Assembly: GCA_022616415.1 (NCBI GenBank)
Contig: JAKEEU010000258.1
Coordinates: 1-43,046, forward strand
Length of the DNA: 43,046 nt
DNA from: Candidatus Zhuqueibacterota bacterium
GTDB lineage: Bacteria; Zhuqueibacterota; Zhuqueibacteria; Zhuqueibacterales; Zhuqueibacteraceae
Reading direction: 5' to 3'
The first letter of the stretch is position 1, and every line of letters starts with the position of its first letter. Made by a program: the position numbers and the translations under genes. Positions 5,744-15,031 of the stretch are shown here, one piece after another. The notes below the pieces were generated by a model. It saw nothing but the letters and a program-made list of their open reading frames with translations. It ran no database searches and was not told where the DNA came from.

Positions 5744-8700
5744 ATGATAAAAACCGTCTTCCTCACGATTTTGTTTTGCTTCTACGCGCACTCCAACACG
5801 TACACCCAACACCCCTCGCCCCGTTCGACTTCGGACTCCCCGACCGCCGGCAGGCCTTTGATTCGCAACTACGATCCGACCGAATACGGCGCGGCGTTTA
5901 ATTATTGGGCCATTGCCCAGGATCAGCGCGGCGTCATGTATTTTGGCAATTGGAACGGCATTCTCGAATACGACGGCGTTTCGTGGCGTTTGATTTCCAC
6001 GCCCAACAAGTCCGGCGTACGATCGTTGGCTATCGATGCGAACTACCGCATTTATGTTGGCGCCGTCGGCGATCTCGGTTATCTCGCGCCGGATGCCGTT
6101 GGCGACATGCAATTCGTTTCTCTGCTCGACCACGTCCCGCCGGAAAATCGCGAGTTTAATGAAGTGTGGTATTCTTATGCCACCTCGCAAGGCGTCTATT
6201 TTCGCACGGATAAAATCCTGTTGCGCTGGGCGAATCAACGCATGCAAACCTGGAAACCGGCCACCTCGTTTTCAGGCTTGTTCGTGGTTCGCGATCGCAT
6301 TTACATTCAGCAGTGGGGACTCGGACTGCTCGAGCTGGCCGAAGATTCTTTGCGATTGGCGCGCGGCGGGGCGCGATTTGCGGATGCGCGCATTTATCTC
6401 ATGCTGCCTTATGCCGAGGTAAAAATCCTGATTGGCACACGCGAGCAGGGCTTGTTGTTGTACAATGGCATTTCCTTTCAGATTTTTCAAACCGATCCCG
6501 CGACGGCGGCATTCCTGCGCGAAAATCAACTCTCTCACGGCGCGATTTTGCCGGAGCATACCCCGACGCGCGTAGCTTTTGCATTAGCGACATCACGAGG
6601 CGGTGTCGCGATCATTGACCAGCATGGGCAGCTTCTCCGGATTTTGGACAAAGCCGCCGGTCTGCAAGACCATGATGTCAATTTTATTTTTCCCGATCGT
6701 CAGGGCGCGATCTGGTTGGCGCAAGGTCGCCGTATCGCGCGTGTTGAAATCGTTTCACCACTATCGTTTTACGGTGAGCCGGCAGGCATCAAAGATTTTG
6801 TGGCGTCCATTCTCCGGCATCGCGGCACCCTGTATGTGGCGACCGGCCTCGGCGTTTTCTATTTGCCCACGCGGCCCCGCAAAACAAATTCGCAACTTGC
6901 ATCGCTGCCGGAGCAGGCGCCAGAATTTCGGCCCGTCGCCGGAATTTCGGCACAGTGTTGGTCACTTGTCTCTGCCGGCAAAGTCTTGCTCGCGGCGACC
7001 AATGACGGCGTTTACCAAATTGACGGCGAGCGGGCCATCTTCGTCAAAAAATCCATCGGTGATTCGTTTTTTTCAATGTTTCTCCGCCGCTCCAAACAAG
7101 ATTCCAATCGCGTTTACGTTGGACTGCGAGATGGCCTCGCCTCTTTGCGATATGATCCCGCGACTTTGAAATGGATCGACGAGGGACGCATCCGTGGCAT
7201 TCACGAGCCGATTTGGAGCATCGTTGAGAGCGAAGACGGCAAGCTTTGGCTGGGAACAGAAGCGCAAGGCGTTTTGCGGGTAATTTTCTCAGATGGAATT
7301 TCCAATAAAACTCGATGGAACGAAAATCTGCAAGTCGAACGTTTTGACTTCCAGCATGGCTTGCCGAAAGGCTGGGTCGGGGTTAATGCCGTTCGTAGTC
7401 GGACAATTTTTACCAGCGACAAGGGTCTCTTTCGTTTCGACAACAAGACGAATAAATTTTTTCCGGATTCGACCTACGGCAGTATGTTTGCCGATGGCTC
7501 TCGCGATGTTGAAGTCGTGACCGAAGATCACCAGGGCAACGTCTGGTTAGGATCGGAAGAAGCCGCCGAAATCAATCGCGCGTTGCGGCAGCCGGACGGA
7601 TCTTATTTGCCGGAAAAAGGCTCCCCTCTCCAACTTGCCAAGGCGGCGATATGGACGATTTATCCTGAAAATGATCCCAATGATAACGGTACTGGTTCTG
7701 TGATTTGGTTTGGGGGCCCGGATGGTCTCGTGCGATACGATGCCAATATTCCAAAGCGCGAGACGGTGGATTATCCGGCTCTTATCCGCCGCGTCACCAT
7801 CCCGCGCGAGGCAGACGATGATTCGATCATCTTCGCCGGTACCGGAGCAACGTATCCTACTAACGAGCAATCCGAAGTTTTGCGCCCTACGCCCTTCGCT
7901 CCACGCCCTTCGCTTTCCTATTCCCACAACGCCCTGCGTTTTGAATGCGCCGCGCCCAGCTTTGACGAAGAATCGGCCAACCAATTTCAATATTTTTTGG
8001 AAGGCTTCGATCGAGGCTGGTCGGCATGGAGCAAGTCACCCAAAAGAGATTACACCAACCTTTCTGAGGGAGAGTATCGTTTCCGCGTGCGCGCAAAAAA
8101 TGTTTATCAGCATGAGAGTCGTGAAGCCATATATGCCTTTAAAATTTTGCCGCCGTGGTATCGCACGTGGTGGGCGTATGTTTTTTATGCGCTCATCGTG
8201 GCAGCGGGCGTGCTCGGCATCCGGCGTTATGACATGCACCGGCAAAGACAGAAAGCGGAAAATCAGCGCCGCGCCCAAGAGCTGGAAGAAGCGCGCCAAT
8301 TGCAGCTTTCCATGCTGCCGCAAACGATTCCGCAATTGCCTGATCTCGAGCTCGCGGTCTATATGAAACCCGCCACCGAGGTCGGCGGTGATTATTACGA
8401 TTTTCACCTAAGAGAAGATGGCGCTTTGACGGTGGTTCTTGGCGACGCGACCGGGCACGGACTCAAAGCTGGAACGATGGTCACGGCGATGAAAAGCTTG
8501 TTCATGACGCTGGGGCACGAGCCTGATCTTACCGAAATTTTTCAGCAATCGAATCAGGCGCTCAAACGCATGAATCTGCGGCAGATTTACATGACGTTGT
8601 TGCTGGTACGAATCAACGGCCCGCATCTTTCCATTTGCGGCGCGGGAATGCCGCCGGTTTTGATTCATCGCGCCGCGACGCAACAAGTGGAAGAAATCGA

Positions 8701-8992
8701 CCTCAAAGGCATGCCGTTGGGATGCGTACCGGAATTTCCTTATGAACAGCAGGAGTTGGAGATCGCACCTGGAGATGTGATCATCTTGATGAGTGACGGC
8801 TTTGCCGAGCGCTTCAATTTCCGCGGCGAAATTTTGGGTTACGAGCAGGCGAAAAAAGTGTTGGCCGCAGCCGCGCCGCGATCGGCGGATGAGATCATTC
8901 AGCGTTTCGTGCAAGCCGGCGAAGCCTGGGCCGACGGCAGCCTGCAGAATGATGACACGACGTTTGTGGTGGTGAAAGTAAAGTCAAAGTAA
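5744..8992 (+). CDS. Beta-propeller sensor with Y_Y_Y domain and SpoIIE/PP2C phosphatase output
   Basis: A 1082-residue membrane sensor. A signal peptide (MIKTVFLTILFCFYAHS) leads into about 700 residues of two-component-regulator propeller repeats, such as GVMYFGNWNGILEYDG, KLWLGTEAQGVLRV and VWLGSEEA. A Y_Y_Y domain follows at roughly 724-803 (FQYFLEGFDRGWSAWS). One membrane helix sits near 808-829, then a short coiled coil and a PPM phosphatase with GGDYYD (about 881), GDATGHG, SDG and NDDTT. The family dephosphorylates anti-sigma-factor antagonists, so periplasmic ligand binding probably controls a partner-switching sigma pathway. ATG 5744 is chosen because it starts the signal peptide; 5711 would add 11 residues. 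No histidine kinase domain is present. The Nramp-like gene follows after 3 bp. Confidence 0.9.
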   Translation: MIKTVFLTILFCFYAHSNTYTQHPSPRSTSDSPTAGRPLIRNYDPTEYGAAFNYWAIAQDQRGVMYFGNWNGILEYDGVSWRLISTPNKSGVRSLAIDANYRIYVGAVGDLGYLAPDAVGDMQFVSLLDHVPPENREFNEVWYSYATSQGVYFRTDKILLRWANQRMQTWKPATSFSGLFVVRDRIYIQQWGLGLLELAEDSLRLARGGARFADARIYLMLPYAEVKILIGTREQGLLLYNGISFQIFQTDPATAAFLRENQLSHGAILPEHTPTRVAFALATSRGGVAIIDQHGQLLRILDKAAGLQDHDVNFIFPDRQGAIWLAQGRRIARVEIVSPLSFYGEPAGIKDFVASILRHRGTLYVATGLGVFYLPTRPRKTNSQLASLPEQAPEFRPVAGISAQCWSLVSAGKVLLAATNDGVYQIDGERAIFVKKSIGDSFFSMFLRRSKQDSNRVYVGLRDGLASLRYDPATLKWIDEGRIRGIHEPIWSIVESEDGKLWLGTEAQGVLRVIFSDGISNKTRWNENLQVERFDFQHGLPKGWVGVNAVRSRTIFTSDKGLFRFDNKTNKFFPDSTYGSMFADGSRDVEVVTEDHQGNVWLGSEEAAEINRALRQPDGSYLPEKGSPLQLAKAAIWTIYPENDPNDNGTGSVIWFGGPDGLVRYDANIPKRETVDYPALIRRVTIPREADDDSIIFAGTGATYPTNEQSEVLRPTPFAPRPSLSYSHNALRFECAAPSFDEESANQFQYFLEGFDRGWSAWSKSPKRDYTNLSEGEYRFRVRAKNVYQHESREAIYAFKILPPWYRTWWAYVFYALIVAAGVLGIRRYDMHRQRQKAENQRRAQELEEARQLQLSMLPQTIPQLPDLELAVYMKPATEVGGDYYDFHLREDGALTVVLGDATGHGLKAGTMVTAMKSLFMTLGHEPDLTEIFQQSNQALKRMNLRQIYMTLLLVRINGPHLSICGAGMPPVLIHRAATQQVEEIDLKGMPLGCVPEFPYEQQELEIAPGDVIILMSDGFAERFNFRGEILGYEQAKKVLAAAAPRSADEIIQRFVQAGEAWADGSLQNDDTTFVVVKVKSK

Positions 8993-8995
8993 GCC

Positions 8996-10396
8996 ATGTC
9001 CAAAAACATCGAACCCATCAAATTGCCTCCCAAGGGTCTAGCCATTTTAGCGGTCGTCGGGCCGGCCTTTGTATGGTGCGCGGAGTACATCGGTTCCGGC
9101 GAAGTGATCTTGGCAACGCGCACGGGCGCGATTTTAGGGACGGGGGTGATGTGGGCAATCGTAGCGGGAATCGTGCTGAAATATTGGATCGGCATGAGCG
9201 GCGCGCGTTATACCGTGTGTACCGGCGAAGGCATGATCGACATGTTCAGCCGCATGCCGGGGCCGAAAAATTGGACGGTCTGGATCGTCTTGATCGCGCA
9301 ATTCGCCAGCGCGGCGATCTCCATTGGCTCATTAGCCGCGGCTGCCGGTGTTTTCGTGAACAGCCTCGTGCCCATCTCAAGATATTTCGGCGGATGGCTG
9401 GTGACGATTTTTGCCGTAGCGGTGGTGTGGGCCGGCGTTTTCGATCTCTTGAAAATGGTGATGAGCTTCTTTGTGATCATCATCGTTTTGGGAGTTGTTG
9501 CCGTCGCCTTCAGTGTGTTCCCCAATCTCTCGGCGTTGGTGCAGAGCTTCAGCATGCAAGTGCCCGGCGTTCCGGAATGGGCGCTAGCCTCGGGTGTTAC
9601 CGCAAATCCTTGGCGGGAAATATTGCCGCTGATCGGTTGGAGCGCCGGCGGATTTGCCAGCCAGGTGTGGTATACTTATTGGGTGATGGGCGCGGGCTAC
9701 GGCGCGACCGCGGGCCGAAATTATGGCCAACCGGCTGATCTCACGGCGCTGCAAAGCTTGACGCGCACGAGCGCGGAAAACATCAAAGGCTGGTGCCGTG
9801 TGGTTTACGCCGACGCCACCGTCGCGATGCTCATTGGCAACGTCGTCACGGTGAGCTTCCTGATCGCCGGCGCGGGCATCCTGCGGCCCAATCAACTGGC
9901 GCCGGAAGGGGAAGCGGTGGCGTTGACGCTCTCCAAAATTTTTTCTTCGCGATGGGGCGAGCTGGGTGGTTTTTTGTTTTTGCTTTCCGGCGCCGCGGCG
10001 TTGATCAGCACACAAATCGGGCAACTGGCGGGATGGCCGCGCCTGCTGGCCGATGCCTTTCGCATTTGCATTCCGGCGTTTCAGAAAAAATTTGCCTGGA
10101 AAACGCAATACCGCCTCTTCCTGCTTTTCTTTCTCTGCACCAACATGATTCTAGTTTATAGCTTCGGCCTCAAGCCCGTTTTCATGGTCAAGCTCGGCGC
10201 TCTTCTGGATGGCTTGCTTTTAACTCCGCTGCAAGCGCTTTGCCTCATCATCGGCCTTTATGTCGTCATGCCCAAGCTGCTTTCGCCGGAAGCCCGTGAA
10301 ATTCTCCGGCCACATTGGATTTTTGCGGTGGGATTGTTTATCGCGTTTATCGTCTTCGGATATTTTTGCATGGTGCAGATGCCGTTTGTTTTTTGA
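8996..10396 (+). CDS. Nramp-related membrane transporter lacking the canonical metal motif
   Basis: 466 residues with about eleven membrane helices and the Nramp/SLC11 layout. TM1 reads GPAFVWCAEYIGSGEVILAT where canonical Nramp has the DPGN metal-binding motif; here it is GSGE (33-36). TM6 reads WSAGGFASQVWYTYW instead of the canonical A-x-x-MPH. The Met and Asp ligands of manganese/iron transporters are therefore missing, so the substrate may be Mg2+, another cation or an organic solute. It begins 3 bp after the sensor gene and is probably in its operon, suggesting that the sensed signal and the transported solute are linked. Assignment to the superfamily is solid; substrate is unknown. Confidence 0.8.
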   Translation: MSKNIEPIKLPPKGLAILAVVGPAFVWCAEYIGSGEVILATRTGAILGTGVMWAIVAGIVLKYWIGMSGARYTVCTGEGMIDMFSRMPGPKNWTVWIVLIAQFASAAISIGSLAAAAGVFVNSLVPISRYFGGWLVTIFAVAVVWAGVFDLLKMVMSFFVIIIVLGVVAVAFSVFPNLSALVQSFSMQVPGVPEWALASGVTANPWREILPLIGWSAGGFASQVWYTYWVMGAGYGATAGRNYGQPADLTALQSLTRTSAENIKGWCRVVYADATVAMLIGNVVTVSFLIAGAGILRPNQLAPEGEAVALTLSKIFSSRWGELGGFLFLLSGAAALISTQIGQLAGWPRLLADAFRICIPAFQKKFAWKTQYRLFLLFFLCTNMILVYSFGLKPVFMVKLGALLDGLLLTPLQALCLIIGLYVVMPKLLSPEAREILRPHWIFAVGLFIAFIVFGYFCMVQMPFVF

Positions 10397-10445
10397 GTGG
10401 ACAGCTTTCTATTGCAAAACCAGGAGAAATTCTGCATATTGAAAT

Positions 10446-10850
10446 ATGAACGCATTCTGTACTTACTGTTCCGCCTTGAAGAGCATGGCGCCCGGTAACA
10501 TTCCGGCCATTAAGCGTTACCAAAGCTTGCGGATCCGGAAGGTTTGCCAAGCAGCAACAGAGCTTGGTTTGGAGTTCTACATTCTCTCTGGCGAGTTTGG
10601 CTTGATCTCACCGCACCAGCCTATTCCATTTTACGATCATCTCCTGCGTCCGGAGGAAGTGCTGGTGATGGTGGAGCGCGTGGCCAAACAGCTTCACGAG
10701 TATGGCGTGGCCGGTCTGGTGTACTTTACGCAACCGTTGACGAGCAGCCGAGAATTGCTGCCTTATTATGAGGTGATCAAAAGTGCTTGCCTGCGAGCGG
10801 CATTGCCGTTTTTTGTTGTGGAAGTTACGAATGAGGCGATGACCGCATAA
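10446..10850 (+). CDS. DUF6884-like protein
   Basis: 134 residues beginning MNAFCTYCSALK, then AIKRYQSLRIRKVCQAATELGLEFYILSGEFGLISPHQPIPFYDHLL. The CS-x-x-K opening and the ILS-x-x-x-GL...P...YD segment match the DUF6884/YaaA-like fold. Function is not established in bacteria; relatives occur next to nucleic-acid-related genes. No tight coupling to neighbours: 49 bp after the transporter and 53 bp before the thioredoxin gene. The ATG at 10446 has AGGAG about 20 bp upstream, too far to be certain. Confidence 0.65.
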   Translation: MNAFCTYCSALKSMAPGNIPAIKRYQSLRIRKVCQAATELGLEFYILSGEFGLISPHQPIPFYDHLLRPEEVLVMVERVAKQLHEYGVAGLVYFTQPLTSSRELLPYYEVIKSACLRAALPFFVVEVTNEAMTA

Positions 10851-10903
10851 CACTTCACGAGCAATAATCTACTTGAACAGATCATTCCGGAGAATTGAAC
10901 AAA

Positions 10904-11575
10904 ATGAAGAACATCCTGTTTCGATTCATTATCACCGCAACCATTATCGGCCTCGCCCACCAAGCCTGGGCGCAACACCCGAAAGAGGCCGTCTGCGCCG
11001 TTTGTCGCGTGCACGAGGGAACAACCGAGCCGGAGAAAGTTGTGGCCTTTGGCGAGCATCAAGGTGCGACGCATTATTTTTGTTCCAAGAAATGCAAGGA
11101 GACCTTCGATAGTGACCCCGAGGCGTATCTGCCGCCGGTGTTGCCGCGCCCGGCGCCTAATTTTACTCTTCCCAATTTAGCCGGCGAAAAAGTCTCGCTG
11201 GAGAATTTTCGCGGCAAAGCCGTGCTGCTCGACTTTTGGGCGACGTGGTGCAAGCCGTGCGTGAAAAGCATGCCGGCGCTGCAAAAGCTGCACGACCGGT
11301 TTGCTTCCAAAAATTTCACCGTGTTGGGCATTTCCACCGATGAAGATGCCAAGAAAAAAGTCGAACCGTTTATCAAAAAGCATAAAATCGCCTACCCCAT
11401 TCTTTTGGACGCTGAAGAGAAGCCGGCATGGGCGACTTACAAAGTTAAAGTGATTCCGATGATGTTTTTGGTCGATCCGCAAGGGCAGATTGTCCGGCAA
11501 TGGGTAGGCGAAGCGGATATGAAAGAAGTTGAAAATGCGATTGCGGGCATGGTTGAAAAAAGTGAGTGGGATTGA
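10904..11575 (+). CDS. Secreted YHS-like domain fused to TlpA/ResA-type thioredoxin
   Basis: 223 residues. A signal peptide (MKNILFRFIITATIIGLAHQAWA) precedes a YHS/TRASH-like metal-binding domain with C31-x2-C34, FCSKKC (C60, C64) and F..DPEAYL. A TlpA/ResA thioredoxin domain follows, with PNFTLPNLAGEKVSLENF, the WCKPC active site (115-119) and the cis-Pro near VIPMMFLVD. It should act in the periplasm as a thiol-disulfide reductase, perhaps in metal (Cu) handling or cytochrome c maturation. ATG 10904 is chosen because GGAG lies 11 bp upstream, while the TTG at 10895 would be too close to it. Fusion of these two domains suggests metal delivery coupled to thiol reduction; this is inference. 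Confidence 0.88.
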   Translation: MKNILFRFIITATIIGLAHQAWAQHPKEAVCAVCRVHEGTTEPEKVVAFGEHQGATHYFCSKKCKETFDSDPEAYLPPVLPRPAPNFTLPNLAGEKVSLENFRGKAVLLDFWATWCKPCVKSMPALQKLHDRFASKNFTVLGISTDEDAKKKVEPFIKKHKIAYPILLDAEEKPAWATYKVKVIPMMFLVDPQGQIVRQWVGEADMKEVENAIAGMVEKSEWD

Positions 11576-11665
11576 AAGGCGGTGAAAAAAAGATTCGCTA
11601 TTTGCCGGTTGGCAAGAAGATCAAAATTCCGCAATATCGCCGGATTGGGAAATGAGCCATCGGGT

Positions 11666-12820
11666 TTAAAAATCCAATCGTTCCCTCAACACCTTGATAC
11701 GCCGGCGAATATCGCTTTGATTTTTGCCGCGCCATTTGCAAAACGCCAACTCGATGTAAGCACGTTGCAGTTGCTTGAGCGTCCACCATGCGAAAACGCC
11801 GTGGGTCCACAAAATTCGCCGGCGCGCGTGGAAACGTCCCCACGCGGTGAGCATCATGGCGGGAGAAAGATAGGGATGGTTTGCTTCCAGCTCATTGCCC
11901 AGTTCCGTGGCGATCACTCGCGCTTCTTTGCGCAAGGATAAGGTTGTCGCGATGATGACGCCGATCACAAACGGCCCGTTGATGAGCGCGACGCGGGGCA
12001 GGAAATCCCAAGCACTGAGCTGCGCAATAGCAGGATTGAGAATGACTTGCAACGCACGGCTATTCCACAATGCGTGGGCAAAGATGGCGGTGGCCAGGCC
12101 CAATATTGGTAGCGCAATTTGCAGCCATCGCCGCGAGGTTTGCCGGCTCAACCCGAAGCCGAGTCCGGTGATCGCCGTGTAGGTCGCGTGTCCGGCCAAA
12201 CCGAGCAACACGACGCGCAAGGTGAATTGAAAGGTCTGCATTTGTTGGCCGATGCCGAGAGCAGGGTCATATCGAAAAAAATAACTCGCGTTCTCGGCCG
12301 TTGCGAAGCCGAGTCCCACCATGGCGCCGTAGATGATTCCATCCAGCGCCTCATCAAACTCGCTGGCGGCGTATCGAAAGATCAAAAACAGAATAGCGCC
12401 CTTCGTCAACTCTTCCGTGAACGGTGCGACCGTGCCGGGTTCCACGCCGATTAGACGAGGCGCAATGCTATTGAGCAGTCCGGCAATTGCCGCGCTAACG
12501 ACGGCCCCCCAAAGCAAGCCGACCAGCAGCATGTGCCAAGGCTCCTTCTCGTTGCGATCGATCCACGCCACGATCCAGGCGTACACAAATCCCGCCAACA
12601 CGGCGGTTGTCCACGCCGTCGCGAGCCGCTTAGACTGCTGGGAATTGACGGCGAACAGAAGCTGTATGGCCAAATCAATAATCGTAATCAGCAAAGCCCC
12701 GGCGACGAAACCTTGGATACGGAAGACGTTTTTCTCATAGCCCTCGTAACGGCCCGCCGCGATGATTTGCCAGGTGGTTTGGAGAGATTGATTGATGAAA
12801 GCGTGGAGCGAGGACAGCAT
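11666..12820 (-). CDS. PrsW-family intramembrane metalloprotease
   Basis: 384 residues with about nine membrane helices. The PrsW core is present: APFTEELTKG (E136-E137-x2-K140), then DGIIYGAMVGLGFATAEN, GLAGHATYTAITG and later FAHALWN. Conserved Glu and His residues provide the metal site. PrsW of Bacillus cleaves the anti-sigma factor RsiW; the bacterial family is broader, and no anti-sigma gene is visible here. The cytoplasmic C-terminus (about 300-384) is long and basic (ARRRILW, RRRIKVLRERLDF). It starts 20 bp after the RelE-like gene, possibly in one transcript. Confidence 0.85.
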   Translation of the reverse strand: MLSSLHAFINQSLQTTWQIIAAGRYEGYEKNVFRIQGFVAGALLITIIDLAIQLLFAVNSQQSKRLATAWTTAVLAGFVYAWIVAWIDRNEKEPWHMLLVGLLWGAVVSAAIAGLLNSIAPRLIGVEPGTVAPFTEELTKGAILFLIFRYAASEFDEALDGIIYGAMVGLGFATAENASYFFRYDPALGIGQQMQTFQFTLRVVLLGLAGHATYTAITGLGFGLSRQTSRRWLQIALPILGLATAIFAHALWNSRALQVILNPAIAQLSAWDFLPRVALINGPFVIGVIIATTLSLRKEARVIATELGNELEANHPYLSPAMMLTAWGRFHARRRILWTHGVFAWWTLKQLQRAYIELAFCKWRGKNQSDIRRRIKVLRERLDF

Positions 12821-12840
12821 CGATGCAGCTCGGTTTAATT

Positions 12841-13110
12841 TTAGAGAGGTGTTTTCAAAATATCGTGAGGGCCGATGCGCCGGAGGAGATATTGATCACC
12901 CTCAATTTGAAACGTAAAACGAAAGTCTTTTGTTACGCGGGCTTCAAAGACTCCCTGCTCTCCCCATTTACCTTCCATTTTCTTTGTGCGAAGGCTTGGG
13001 TGACGCGGGTCTTCAAGCAAACGTTCGAGTTGCTTGTCAGCGCGAAGTTGGAGATTGGGGGATAGTCGCTGATAGTCCCGGACAAAAGGTTTGGTGAAGA
13101 CGAGCCTCAT
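12841..13110 (-). CDS. RelE/ParE-superfamily toxin
   Basis: 89 residues with the RelE/YafQ pattern: MRLVFTKPFVRDYQRLSPNLQLRADKQLERLLEDPRHPSLRTKKMEG, then VFEARVTKDFRFTFQIEGDQYLLRRIGPHDIL. The basic H-P-SLR-x-K-K segment and terminal GPHD are typical of this branch, whose members cut mRNA at the ribosome. Its ATG overlaps the stop of the AbrB-like antitoxin gene by ATGA. An intact type II pair with 13107-13397. Confidence 0.85.
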   Translation of the reverse strand: MRLVFTKPFVRDYQRLSPNLQLRADKQLERLLEDPRHPSLRTKKMEGKWGEQGVFEARVTKDFRFTFQIEGDQYLLRRIGPHDILKTPL

Positions 13111-13397
13111 ACGCGAGCCGTCTTGAGAGCTTTGAGCGCTTCCTCGAGGCTATCAAACGGCCCGATAACCTCGCCCCGGGCAATGGCCTCACTTGCTTCT
13201 TCTTCCATGTGATCCCAGAGGCGCTCATTTATGGCATTGCGGCGCTTTTTATTCAGTTTCACCCTTTCCGGAATGAAGAAAATGCCGCCATCCACATCAC
13301 GAACATCCAGGAGATCACCATCTTCCAAACGATACTTGCTGAGAATAGCAGCCGGTAACTTCACTTGTCCGCCGGAACGCACCTTAATTTTGGGCAC
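13107..13397 (-). CDS. AbrB/MazE-like antitoxin
   Basis: The protein begins MPKIKVRSGGQVKLPAAILSKYRLEDGDLLDVRDVDGGIFFIP, a SpoVT/AbrB swapped-hairpin DNA-binding domain. It ends in an acidic and helical toxin-binding tail (ERLWDHMEEEASEAIARGEVIGPFDSLEEALKAL). The GTG at 13397 is chosen: GGAGG lies 6 bp upstream and the domain starts there. An upstream ATG at 13445 would add 16 unrelated residues. It overlaps the RelE-like toxin gene. AbrB-type antitoxins with RelE toxins are a recognised combination. Confidence 0.85.
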   Translation of the reverse strand: MPKIKVRSGGQVKLPAAILSKYRLEDGDLLDVRDVDGGIFFIPERVKLNKKRRNAINERLWDHMEEEASEAIARGEVIGPFDSLEEALKALKTARV

Positions 13398-13522
13398 GAC
13401 AATCCTCCACTGATTAAAAATGATTCTGTCTAGATAAATTAACACAACTTTACGAGAAAAACAAGCCCTTCTTGCTCTGGGATTCCGCCCCGATCATTTT
13501 GAGTATAGAAGTTACTACCTGA

Positions 13523-15004
13523 TCAATTCCCGCGCACTTTGTAATTTGGCGCTTCGTGGGTGATGATGATATCGTGCGGATGGCTCTCGTGCAAACCGGC
13601 GGCAGTGACTTTGATGAAACGGGCTTTCGCTTTCAATTCGGCGATACTCGCGGTGCCGACGTAGCCCATGGCCGAGCGCAAACCGCCGACGATCTGAAAA
13701 ACGATATCGGAAAGCTTGCCGCGATATGGCACGCGGCCCTCGATGCCCTCCGGCACAAGTTTCCTCAGATTGGTTTCACCTTCCTGAAAATAGCGGTCGC
13801 TGCTGCCTTGTTTCATCGCCGCGAGCGAGCCCATGGCGCGGTAAACTTTAAAGCTGCGGCTTTCGAGATAAATCATGTCGCCGGGGCTTTCTTCGGTGCC
13901 GGCGAACATGTTGCCCATCATTACCGTATCCGCGCCGGCGGCAATCGCTTTCGCCACGTCGCCGGTTTGCTTGATGCCGCCATCGGCAATGAGTGGGATG
14001 CCGTTTTGCTGGCAGGCTTTGGCGCATTCCGTGATCGCGGTAATTTGCGGCACGCCGACTCCCGCTACAACGCGCGTCGTGCAGATCGAGCCGGGGCCGA
14101 TGCCGACTTTCACCGCGTCCACGCCGGCATCGATGAGGGCCAGCGCGCCTTCTTCGGTCGCCACGTTTCCGGCGATGAGCTGAATGTTTGGAAAAGCTTG
14201 ACGCAATTGCCGCACGGTTTTGATCACGCCCTGTGAATGGCCGTGCGCCGTGTCCACCACCAGCACATCAACTTCGGCTTGCACTAAAGCAGTGGCGCGT
14301 TCCATTGTATCTTTGGCGACGCCGACTGCCGCGCCGGTACGCAAACGGCCGTGCTCATCTTTCGCAGCGTTGGGATGCGTTTTCTTTTTCTGAATATCTT
14401 TGACAGTGATCAAGCCTTCGAGCTGGCCTTTCTCGTCAACGATCAAAAGCTTTTCGATACGATGCTTTTGGAGCTTGCGCTCCGCTTCTTCGAGGGTGGT
14501 ACCGGCCGGAGCGGTGATCAACTTTTCTTTCGTCATCACTTCGTCGATGCGCAAATCGAGGTTGGTCTCGAAACGCATATCGCGGTTGGTCAAAATGCCG
14601 ACGAGTTTGCCGCCGTTTGCTGCCGACGTCACGATCGGGATGCCGGAGATGCGATAGCGCCGCATCAGCTCCAGCGCGTCGCGGATGGATTTGTCAGGCG
14701 TCAGCGTGATCGGGTTGGTGATCATGCCGCTCTCGGAGCGCTTGACTTGATCGACTTCACCAGCTTGCCGCTCGATCGGCATGTTTTTATGAATGATGCC
14801 GAGGCCGCCTTCGCGGGCAAGCGCGATGGCCAGGCGCGCTTCGGTCACCGTGTCCATCGCCGCACTGACGAGGGGAATATTTAATTTTATTTGACGCGTC
14901 AGTCGCGTCGAAACGTCAACTTCGCGCGGCAGCACGTTGGATTCTTGCGGCAGTAAAAGAACGTCGTCAAACGTCAGGGCTTCGGTGAGGATTTTATTCG
15001 TCAT
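13523..15004 (-). CDS. guaB: IMP dehydrogenase
   Basis: 493 residues matching GuaB end to end. It converts IMP to XMP with NAD+, the rate-limiting step of guanine nucleotide synthesis. Visible motifs are LTFDDVLLLPQESNV, two CBS domains in the middle (SIRDALELMRRYRISGIPIV and TLEEAERKLQKHRIEKLLIV), the catalytic loop GPGSICTTR with the active Cys, GADTVMMGNMFAGTEESPG and the flap SGRYFQ-like SSDRYFQ. The ATG at 15004 is preferred over 15025 as it gives the usual N-terminus. It follows the coiled-coil gene at 15032 by 27 bp. Confidence 0.97.
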   Translation of the reverse strand: MTNKILTEALTFDDVLLLPQESNVLPREVDVSTRLTRQIKLNIPLVSAAMDTVTEARLAIALAREGGLGIIHKNMPIERQAGEVDQVKRSESGMITNPITLTPDKSIRDALELMRRYRISGIPIVTSAANGGKLVGILTNRDMRFETNLDLRIDEVMTKEKLITAPAGTTLEEAERKLQKHRIEKLLIVDEKGQLEGLITVKDIQKKKTHPNAAKDEHGRLRTGAAVGVAKDTMERATALVQAEVDVLVVDTAHGHSQGVIKTVRQLRQAFPNIQLIAGNVATEEGALALIDAGVDAVKVGIGPGSICTTRVVAGVGVPQITAITECAKACQQNGIPLIADGGIKQTGDVAKAIAAGADTVMMGNMFAGTEESPGDMIYLESRSFKVYRAMGSLAAMKQGSSDRYFQEGETNLRKLVPEGIEGRVPYRGKLSDIVFQIVGGLRSAMGYVGTASIAELKAKARFIKVTAAGLHESHPHDIIITHEAPNYKVRGN

Positions 15005-15031
15005 GGTTTTTTCTTTGGAAATCAATTGAAG

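Noticed and set aside
9073..9738. 221-residue plus-strand frame within the Nramp-like gene
   Set aside because: Out-of-frame shadow; Arg-rich low-complexity translation and the transporter frame is clearly coding.
10889..10903. TTG start at 10895 for the YHS-thioredoxin gene
   Set aside because: It would overlap the Shine-Dalgarno sequence at 10889-10892; the ATG at 10904 fits.
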